Virus record (IMG/VR): IMGVR_UViG_3300047382_000707
Location: 1 to 52,001 of that record
Strand: one strand, 5' to 3'
Origin: a virus
DNA length: 52,001 nt
The notes beneath the pieces are model-generated. The model made no database searches. It was not told the DNA's origin and saw only the letters and a program-made list of their open reading frames with translations. A program made the translations under genes and the position numbers. Position 1 is the stretch's first letter, and each line of letters begins with the position of its first letter. Below, in pieces: positions 8,623 through 17,300 of this stretch.

Positions 8623-9465
8623 TTAGATTTTTACTATAACATCTGAGAGTTCTTTCCACTTCATATAATCAAAGTATCCACTATCTCCCATTCTTTCAAA
8701 CATAAACTCAGGATTATTCACATCTATTTTCCAATCAAATACTTGAATGGCTCTGTACATTTTTTTGTACTCTTTCCAAAAGGAATAATCTTTTTTTGTT
8801 TCTGAAACTTCTTTTAATCTTTTTAAAACAGTTGAATCCCATTTAAAATGATGTACTTGGATTAATCCTTTTTCAATAGGATATCTTTTAGGATGATTCC
8901 ATCCTCGTTCTCTCCAAGTATCAGTATCACCAATCACAGCAAAGTGTTGACCAGGTGTTACATCCACAGAACCTTTCATTACACAACATTTATTTGGCAT
9001 CGCTCCACTCATTGGATATCTAAAAAATCCAGCAAATGGAAACGATTCCCAAATATTAGTTTCTTTTGTTACCAAAGGAAACTCACCATCCTCTCCTATC
9101 CTATCGAGGAATCCTCCTGTGATAAACTCCCACCCATTCTCATCACATTCTGTAATAAGTTCTCTTAAGGGTTTTGGGTAAACATGAAGTTCATCATCGT
9201 CCGAAACCACCCACCACTCATCGGGTTTGGTTTGCTTTACTTCGTTGTATAATTGAGTTACTCTTTCCCAATTAAATTTTTTTTCTGTTACTACTTTATA
9301 TGGTTTGATACCAAGATTAAGTACCTCTTCTAATATTCCATCAAGTGAGTGTTGTCTATAAACAACAACATAAATATCATCAACGATATCTTTGTAGTGG
9401 TTTATCATATGTGAAAGAAGTGTAGTGTTGTGCCCAACAACTGTAACCAAATTTATTTTCTGCAT
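8623..9465 (-). CDS. Glycosyltransferase family 2-like protein
   Basis: The 280-residue protein starts with an alternating hydrophobic strand and helix (MQKINLVTVVGHN) and contains VVSDDDELH at residues 87-94. The Asp triplet (89-91) is in the position of the metal and nucleotide-sugar binding motif of GT-A enzymes of the Glyco_tranf_2_4 kind. The VGHNTTLLSHMINHY segment near the start is typical of this group. No membrane segment is seen, so it is probably cytoplasmic. It overlaps the methyltransferase gene upstream by 13 bases and abuts GT7 copy C downstream. It would add a sugar in the same pathway; donor and acceptor are unknown. Confidence 0.82.
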   Translation of the reverse strand: MQKINLVTVVGHNTTLLSHMINHYKDIVDDIYVVVYRQHSLDGILEEVLNLGIKPYKVVTEKKFNWERVTQLYNEVKQTKPDEWWVVSDDDELHVYPKPLRELITECDENGWEFITGGFLDRIGEDGEFPLVTKETNIWESFPFAGFFRYPMSGAMPNKCCVMKGSVDVTPGQHFAVIGDTDTWRERGWNHPKRYPIEKGLIQVHHFKWDSTVLKRLKEVSETKKDYSFWKEYKKMYRAIQVFDWKIDVNNPEFMFERMGDSGYFDYMKWKELSDVIVKI

Positions 9466-10235
9466 CTTTGAAGAATTGTCAAACCAGTAGAACTCGGTTT
9501 AGTCTTAAATATACCGTTATTAAAAAAGTTGAAAATTTCCCAATCTTTATTTGATTTCAATTCTTCAATTAATTTTGAGGGGCCATTTGTAATATTGTCT
9601 TGGTCATCTTTAGATTTAACATCTTCGGTTACAATTAAATCTTTTTCAAAAGATACATCAGTATCATGTATTGATATAATTCCATGTGGAGATAATATCT
9701 TTGAATAAAGTGTGAAATCATTATGAACATCCTCGTATGAATGTCCAGCATCTATATGTAGATAATCTATCTTGATATCTTCTTTAACAAAAAAGTTATA
9801 ATATGCGTTTTCAGTTGTATCTAATATAATTCTTGGAAAAAAGTTTTTTCTTAAAAAAGAGTTTTCATCTTTCCAATCAACATTCCCACCCACACCATTA
9901 TCAGCATCAACAAGATAAGTACAACCTATATCTCCCCAATTATAATCTCTATTTCCTTCAAATATTTGTGAATCATATAAATCAACCCTTGCTTGTGTCA
10001 TGATTCTTGGAATGAATCCACCACCACTACCCAAACAAACACAAACTTTTGCTCTCATGTAATGAATTATAGAATAAATTAACAACCCATCACCAAGAGT
10101 TAAGTCAGTTGCTCCATGAGTCCATCTATAAGGAACAGGTTTGTGAACATGAAACTCATTACCATTTACATCAGTTTGAGGTATTTGATTATTCGTTAAA
10201 TGTTCACGCAAAAAATCGAGATTGAATAGTGTCAT
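9453..10235 (-). CDS. Class I SAM-dependent methyltransferase (Methyltransf_24-like)
   Basis: The 260 residues contain a Rossmann-type glycine-rich loop (LGSGGGF, about 68-74). Later comes the pattern HIDAGHSYEDV (160-170), followed by a strand ending in HDTD (190-193). This IDxxHxYxxV...HD(T/D) arrangement is characteristic of the Methyltransf_24 and cephalosporin-hydroxylase-like families, which often methylate sugars. It is the first gene of the glycan operon. Its leader contains a phage late-promoter candidate (10356-10365) about 120 bases upstream. Methylation of a sugar made by the downstream transferases is plausible; no acceptor can be named. Confidence 0.8.
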   Translation of the reverse strand: MTLFNLDFLREHLTNNQIPQTDVNGNEFHVHKPVPYRWTHGATDLTLGDGLLIYSIIHYMRAKVCVCLGSGGGFIPRIMTQARVDLYDSQIFEGNRDYNWGDIGCTYLVDADNGVGGNVDWKDENSFLRKNFFPRIILDTTENAYYNFFVKEDIKIDYLHIDAGHSYEDVHNDFTLYSKILSPHGIISIHDTDVSFEKDLIVTEDVKSKDDQDNITNGPSKLIEELKSNKDWEIFNFFNNGIFKTKPSSTGLTILQRCRK

Positions 10236-10355
10236 AACTACTTTAGTGTCTTAGTTATAGGTATTTAATTTGTCTTTTTATTTGTCAGTTGTCTTAGTGT
10301 CTTGCACTACCCCCAAACCCCCATGTTTATAAGTATGGTCAAAATCAGTAAACGT
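10236..10355 (-). other. Leader of the glycan operon with repeated TAGTGTC word
   Basis: This non-coding stretch separates the GT-B gene end (10377) from the methyltransferase start. The plus-strand word TAGTGTC occurs at 10227-10233, 10244-10250 and 10295-10301, i.e. at spacings of 17 and 51 bases. The last two copies lie in a longer match, TTAGTGTCTT. A run CCCCCAAACCCCC follows at about 10310-10322, unusually C-rich for this AT-rich window. No ORF or convincing terminator is seen. The repeats could be regulator sites in the long 5' leader. Confidence 0.45.
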
Positions 10356-10365
10356 ATATAAATAT
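10356..10365 (-). promoter_or_regulatory. Late-promoter candidate, glycan operon
   Basis: The sense strand reads ATATTTATAT, the ten-base word shared by eight leaders in this window. It lies 120 bases upstream of the methyltransferase start at 10235, much further than in the other leaders. Confidence 0.5.
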
Positions 10366-10376
10366 ATAAAAATATA

Positions 10377-11369
10377 TTAATTAAAAATACTAACAACCTC
10401 CGATGACCACCTATTTTTATCATCAAAGGATTTTAAATATTGTTTTAAATTATTAAATTGTTTTAAGTGTGTTTCATGATTATCTGATAATATAGTTTCA
10501 TACACTTCTTTAAATTCTTGTTTGGTAGATGCTCTATATTTGTAATCAACTTCTCCCCAATTCTCATCTAAGATAGGCAACTTACCCCAATCTACTGCCT
10601 GAAAGATGGAGTAACCAAATGGTTCGTTAGTATGACATGAATGTGAAATACTCCATTTAAGGTTCATAAACGATTCAAGTATATCAATGTTCCATTTAAA
10701 GTATTTAACCTTAGAGAAATCAAACCTGTTCGTTTCAGATATGTTTTTCCAATCATAGTAACCACTCAAAACATAAGATGGTAATCCATCTAAATAATGC
10801 ACATTTTTTCTTGATTCAATTCGAGAAGTAAATCCAAGTTTATTATTAATTTTATTTAATGGTTTATTTTGTTTAAATTCATAAAAGTTTGGTATGGTAT
10901 CAGTTTTAAACTTACCAAAGATACGAGAAGGATTATTTCCAATCCAAATTCTTTTCTTACAATGAGTAAGTAAATAATCTACATCTTCTTCTACTACACT
11001 TGTATTAAACTGTCTTAGTGAATCTCCATAATCTAACATATCTGGTAAATATGCTTGTACAAAAATAGTTCCCCACTTATCTTTATGTTTCCAAAGATGT
11101 TCTCTTTTATGGTAGTTTGCATGTAAGAAATGAATTTCCTTACAAACTCTTAAAATAAAATCTGTTTTTTCTTCGTTTTCTAAGTGAAAGTGTAATTTAC
11201 CACTTTTCTCAAGATGATATGTATCTTTCCATCCAATTGGTTTTTTAGAATCTACCAAAATATAGTATTCAGAAAGATGAGGTAAAACTAATTCTATAAA
11301 ATTATTAGTCCACATATCAGCACCACCTTGAATGATGTTACCACAACCTGTTGTTACAAAAACCTTCAT
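10377..11369 (-). CDS. GT-B fold glycosyltransferase (GT4-like)
   Basis: The 330-residue protein begins with a strand and glycine-rich turn (VTTGCGNIIQGGADMW) as in GT-B enzymes. Near residue 250 it has EPFGYSIFQAVDWGKLPIL, which fits the conserved E-x7-E-like donor-binding region of GT4 enzymes, though the second Glu is replaced. A Rossmann-like strand (NNKLGFTSRIESRKN) starts the C-terminal domain. It is shorter than typical GT4 proteins (350-400 residues). It starts 10 bases after the end of the giant fibre gene and so is likely co-transcribed with it. That position favours a role in decorating the fibre (inference). Confidence 0.72.
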   Translation of the reverse strand: MKVFVTTGCGNIIQGGADMWTNNFIELVLPHLSEYYILVDSKKPIGWKDTYHLEKSGKLHFHLENEEKTDFILRVCKEIHFLHANYHKREHLWKHKDKWGTIFVQAYLPDMLDYGDSLRQFNTSVVEEDVDYLLTHCKKRIWIGNNPSRIFGKFKTDTIPNFYEFKQNKPLNKINNKLGFTSRIESRKNVHYLDGLPSYVLSGYYDWKNISETNRFDFSKVKYFKWNIDILESFMNLKWSISHSCHTNEPFGYSIFQAVDWGKLPILDENWGEVDYKYRASTKQEFKEVYETILSDNHETHLKQFNNLKQYLKSFDDKNRWSSEVVSIFN

Positions 11370-11379
11370 TAATTATTTT

Positions 11380-14300
11380 TTATCCACAATATAGATATCC
11401 GTACACGCCTTCCATTTTACCATTAGAATCCCACGAAGATGATTCCATAGATTTTGCTACTGTATAAGAACATTGTGATTGTCTTTCTTCGTAAATTGGA
11501 GTAGAATCTCCATTAAATCCTGTTACTACCCACTCTGATGGTTGTTTCATTAAATAACCAGGAGTATCTGAAGAACAAAGTAAATCACCAGGTACAACAT
11601 CACCACCTTGATTACACATTTTAAATCCTGTTAAACTAAAGTAAGAACCGGATATATTCCATTCAATACTATCCCCAAGAGATGCTACTCTCCACATTTC
11701 TTTTGAACCAGTTTCATTATTTGTTAAATAATTACCAAATGAATCCAAATATGAAGCGGATACCATTTCTTCTGATGCTGTAAAAGGAGTGTATCCATCC
11801 TCTACGGAACCAGTTATTAGGTTTGTTATTTTTAATTCATATTTTTCCCAAAGAATACCAACCACCGATGTATCTTTTGCTGATGATACTTTTATAAGTT
11901 CATTATTTGAATCTACTTTTACTAAATCACCTCTTGAAATATTTTCCGATATTCTCTTTTTATATGCGTGTCCTAATGTTACAACTGCGTCTAATTTTGC
12001 AGACATATTATGTGAAAGTATTCCATCTGAAATATAATTATGCACTACATCTAATTCATAATTCCAAACCTCAACTTCTTCATCAAAAGTTTCTATACTT
12101 TTTATTTTATCAATAACTAATCTTCCATCAGCATAAACATACAACTCACCACCAACTCCGAGTTTATCAACAGAAATTTCACAATTAGGATAATCAGGAT
12201 GATATAGTAAATGTGAATTAGAACATTTTAACTTTTTACCTAATTCTGTTTCTATCTTACTCCATCCTTGTACTTTATTAGTAATAATTTCATCAATAGA
12301 TGACCATCCCCATTCTTTGGTTTCAAAGTTAAATATTTTGATTACATCATCTTCTTTTGTATCTTCTACATTTATCTCACCTCTTTTAGAAATTATTTTA
12401 GTACCAGGTAATACACAGAAACCGTCTCGAGTATCAATCGCTGAGAAGTTGGTAGATATAGTATTAAATCGAGTCCCGATTCCAGATGATGAGCCTTTTA
12501 TTCTAAAATCATTATTTAAAGAAAACGTACCATCGGTATCAAATGCAAACGCAGTTGAGAAACTACCCTTTTGAGTTCCACTACCAATTTTTGCAGCAGT
12601 TTTAATAAATATTTCAGATGAATCAATATCAAATAAATTAGATAAAGCTCTTGGTGTTGCAACACCATCTTTCTTTAGTTTAGTTTTTGTGGTTTCTTGT
12701 ACAAAGTTACCATCAGTATCAATATAAAATCCATTTGCTGATATAAAACCACTACTTCCAATTGTTATAGCACCTGCTGATGTAAAGTTTCCACTGCTTC
12801 CTTTTGTACCAGTGTGTATCGAATTTGAATCAATTGTCCAACCACCAATTGTTGCACCTGTTGTAACTGATAAGATACCGGTTGTACCTGTAAAACTCAA
12901 TGGAGCGGCAGCTCCACTATTTGTACCTGCAAGAAAAAAGTTACCACTACTATCTAAATAAGATTTCCATCCAGCTGGTGCAGTTGCATTATAGAATCCC
13001 ATTTTATCCTCACCTAAATGTAATCCACTAACAGATGGTGTACCAACATTTGACAAGTTATTTGGATTAAATGTAGTTGGTACTGTTGGTATGTTCAAGT
13101 TATCAACATCTTGTTGAGCACCTTGAGCGGCCGATAGAGCAGTGGCGGCACTTCCTGTTGCCGCATCTGCAACTGATTTTGCTTGAGCAATTGCATCCGC
13201 GGTATCACCAGAAGTTATAGTAATTGCACCACTAATTGTTGCTCCAGTTGCTGTAAGTGCACCATCATTGGATACCTTAAATGGTGCATCCGCATAATTA
13301 GCATCTCCGATATGTAAGTTACCACTCGAATCAACTTTTAATATATCATCACCAGAACCTACTGATAAACTACCTTCAAAAGTACCACCAGCTGCAGATA
13401 AATCACCTGAGAATGTACCACCACCATTTACTGTAAGGTTTGTACCATCCCACAATAACGAATTTGTTGATGATTTTAAGGATAGTTTAGCAACATCACT
13501 ATTATATCCTAAGAATATACCAGTGCCATTATAAGCAGATGTACCGATTCCAATGTATGGATTTGCATAATCATTACTTGCATCTGCATTTAATGCGATT
13601 ACAGGTTCAGTTCCATTTGGAGATGTACCAATATTAACTGTTTTGTTAGCGTAAACATCTTGAGCAAAAAGTACATCGGTAGCAACCGATGCAAAAGATG
13701 TCATTGTTTCAAAGTAAGTTCCCCAACCAGTATCACCAGGACATCCTGTTGTTGATTTTGCTACACCATCGGCCGCATCTTTTGTAATATAATACGAACT
13801 ACCAACCTTAGTAACTTGTCTTGTGTTCTCATCACTTGTCCAAGTAAATGTACTTGCTAAATCAGAACAATCTCCAACGAATGTAATACCAGGACCAGCC
13901 GCTCCATCATCTCCTTGAACTGCAACACCAACATTAACCGTAATTGTTTTCGATGTAAATTCTCTACCTTCTGAGTTTGTGTAACTTAAAGTTACAACAG
14001 AAGTTGTTCCATTGGCATCACTTGGTGTGGTTGGTGTAATAGTTCCATCATTATTATTTGTACCATTTGTTACACCAGTAATTTTAAATTTATTTGCAGT
14101 GACCGTACCTGTCGTATGTGTATAATTACTACCACCTTCGTTAACAATTATTGTTACAGCAGATGGTGTTCCAACTGATGAAAATGCTGAATTTGAATCA
14201 ACTGTTTGTGATTGTGGATTTGCAGATATCGCAACAACTGGTGTTGCTTTTTTAGATTTAGAAAGTGTAAATTTAATAGTTGTTGTACCAGTAGTTCCTT

Positions 14301-17300
14301 CGTTATCTTTAAATCCAATAAAAGCAGTACCAGTTGCACTATCTCCACTAAAACCTGTAATATCAATATTCTCATCCGATGGTGTTGTATCTGAAACACT
14401 TACACCAGTTACATTAGTAATTTTATATTGACCAGCACTAAGAGTTCCTTGATTATATGTTAAAGCACTATTACCTTCAAACCCATCAACTCTTACATCT
14501 TGTATTGTACCAGTTAAAGTACCATTTGAATTAGCAGCAATTGTTTGAGCGGCAGGAGTAACTGAGAAATTTATACCTGGTTGAGCCACTCTAACTCTTG
14601 ATACTGTTGCTATCACATCTTTAGTACCAAGTGTTCCTTCACTATCTTGGTATGAAACAGTTACAGTTGCAGTACCGGTATCAGATGTCATATCAGTTGC
14701 AGTTGATGTAAATGCTACTGTGTTTGATAATGGAGAATCATCACCATCCAATCCATTTGAAAATGAAACATTAGTGATTTCTTCAAATCTACTCGTACCA
14801 CCCTCAAGTGCCCTTACTGTTAAAGTTTGTGGAGTTGCCGAACCACTACCACGCGAATTTGCTTCTATTGTTTGTCCTGTTGGAGAAACCGAAACCTCAA
14901 CATTTGGTCTTGCAGCTCTTGTTCTCGAAATATTTGCAGTAATGTTTTCAGTAGATGTATCCCCTGCAGAATCTGTATATGTTACAGCAAATGTTATAGT
15001 TTCTGTATCAGAAGTCATATCAGATGCCGTATCTGTAAATGTTAAGTTATTACTTGAAATCGTTCCACCTATACCTCCACTATATGAAACTGTCATAGAA
15101 TCAAAAACATCAGTACTTCCTTGTTTTGCACTTACACTAATAGTTTGTGGTGATTCACTTCCACTACCCAAAGAATTTGCAGTTATAGTTTGAGCCTGTG
15201 GAGTAAGAGTAACTAATACGGGAGTTTCACCTTCTCGTGCTCTTGTAACAATTGCAGTTATAGTTTTTGTTACAGAACTTCCTTCACTATTTGTTGTTGT
15301 AACTGGTATCGTAATTGTACCAGTATCAGATGTCATATCAGATGCATCTGAAGTAAACGATATTGTTGTAAATGGAGAAGTTGGTGTATTTACACTTAAT
15401 CCACCAGTTGTTGTTATTGTTCCAATTGAGGATATTGTTCTTGTTGTTCCTCCTTCAGATACCACAATTGATAAATTAGATGGGGTTGCTGAACCACTAC
15501 CAACAGAGTTTGCAGTTATAGTTTGAGATGAAGGATATACTTGTATCTCAACATTTGGTGCAGAAGCATTTGTTTTAGAAAGTGAAACGGTATCACTAAC
15601 CTCTCTACTTGTTCCTTCACTATCTGTTACTGTAGCAGTTAATCCTACTTGAGTTGAGTTTGTATTATTTGGTAATTCACCATAAGATAAACTTAATCCA
15701 CTCCTTGTTACTAAAGGATTTCCACTTACATCGTTAGAACCAGATGTTATTGTTAAATCGATATTAGCTGAAGAAAATGATGTAAGAGAACCTGTATAGA
15801 ATTCTCGAATAGCCATTGTAGATGAATCAAATGAACTTAATTGTGCACCCGTTGATTTAGCATCTACATTCTGTGTTTTATTTGTAGTATCAAATACAAT
15901 AGAAGGGGATGCTATTCTGTTTTTAGTATAGTTTACTTTTTTCTGAAAAGATTGTGAAGTACTATTATCACCAGCAAGATATTTTACACTCAGTATCAAA
16001 GAACCACTATCTGCAGATAATGAGGAAATACCATATTCATTGGTAGTATAGGATGAATATGCCTCAGTCACATTTGTTGCTGTTGCGGATACAATATCAA
16101 ATCTGTTTGGTGAAGTTAGTCCATCACTATGTTGTATCTCTTTATTTGCAATTCTAACTTCTACCTCACCATCACCACTTGCAAAATTATCAAGAACCGC
16201 TCCTTGTCCATTTGCTCTAAATGTAGTTGAATCGTTTGTAAGAGTTATAGATACACCATCAAAGTTAACTACTTTTGAAATCGTAATTTCATCTGATTGT
16301 TTATTACCAAATACATCCGAACCAGTAAATGAATAAGTTACTTCATCAAATGAGTTATCGGAAAAAGAAGCTGAGAATGTAGTTGCGGTTAAAGTATATG
16401 TATCTATACCATTAACAGTATCTACATAATTTAATTTAGGTTTATTACTACCACTATTTATTTCTATTGGTGTAATTAAAGATGCTAAGTTTTTTCTCTG
16501 AGCTCTAACTGTAATCGATTGACCAGATGGCTTTGGTTCTAATGCAGTTGGTTCATATGTAAATTGATTTGCGTTTGAAGTTACAATAAGTTGAGGTGCA
16601 TTATCACCATCTTCTAATCTATAAACAGTTTCAAACTCTTGTAAGTTTTCTAATGAAGCGGTATAAATAACAGAACCAACAAAAGGAGTTGGTGAATTAT
16701 CAGTTCTTGAACCAGTAAAATTATTTATAGTAATTAACCCTCCAGCTGGATTTACACCTGTTAGTAAACCAGGATATTGTGTATAATCATTTGGATTTAA
16801 ATAATTACCATCAACATCAAATGCAGATGATTCAAACAATATTGAACCCGTTAAGTTATTTTGGGTTATCTTAAGTTGTATTTGTTGATTCTTTGGATTT
16901 TGTACCGAACCACTTGAAAATCTAAATGCATTTCTATCGGATTCAAATGTTAATAATTTTGCACTTGTAGGAAAATCATTACCACCATTAAATACACCAA
17001 CAGCAGAAACATCAACAGGTATATAATTGTTATTGATATCATAAAACTCAAATCTAAAATCAAATGTTTCAGATGCAGTTTTTCTTGGAATATCTTGAAT
17101 TAAAGTAAATTCATCTGGTGAAAATGATGATTCTTGTGCATTTCTTAAAGATACATTTGAAATGTACCAATCAGAACCTTGAACCTCGAATACTAATTTT
17201 GCATCACCAGTATTTTGAGATATAATATTTTCAGATATATTTTGTCTTGCTCTATAAATAGCAGAACCACTTATTGTTGTAAAATCTTGTGTAAAGTTTG

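Noticed and set aside
12007-12417. Classical splicing intein
   Set aside because: No homing endonuclease and no Cys, Ser or Thr after the terminal Asn, so splicing is unlikely; described as a Hint domain instead.
14720-15193. Open plus-strand frame of 157 codons opposite the fibre repeats
   Set aside because: It is antisense to the Ig-like repeats, has low-complexity Val/Ser-rich composition, no ribosome site and no recognisable motif, so it is a shadow of the fibre gene.
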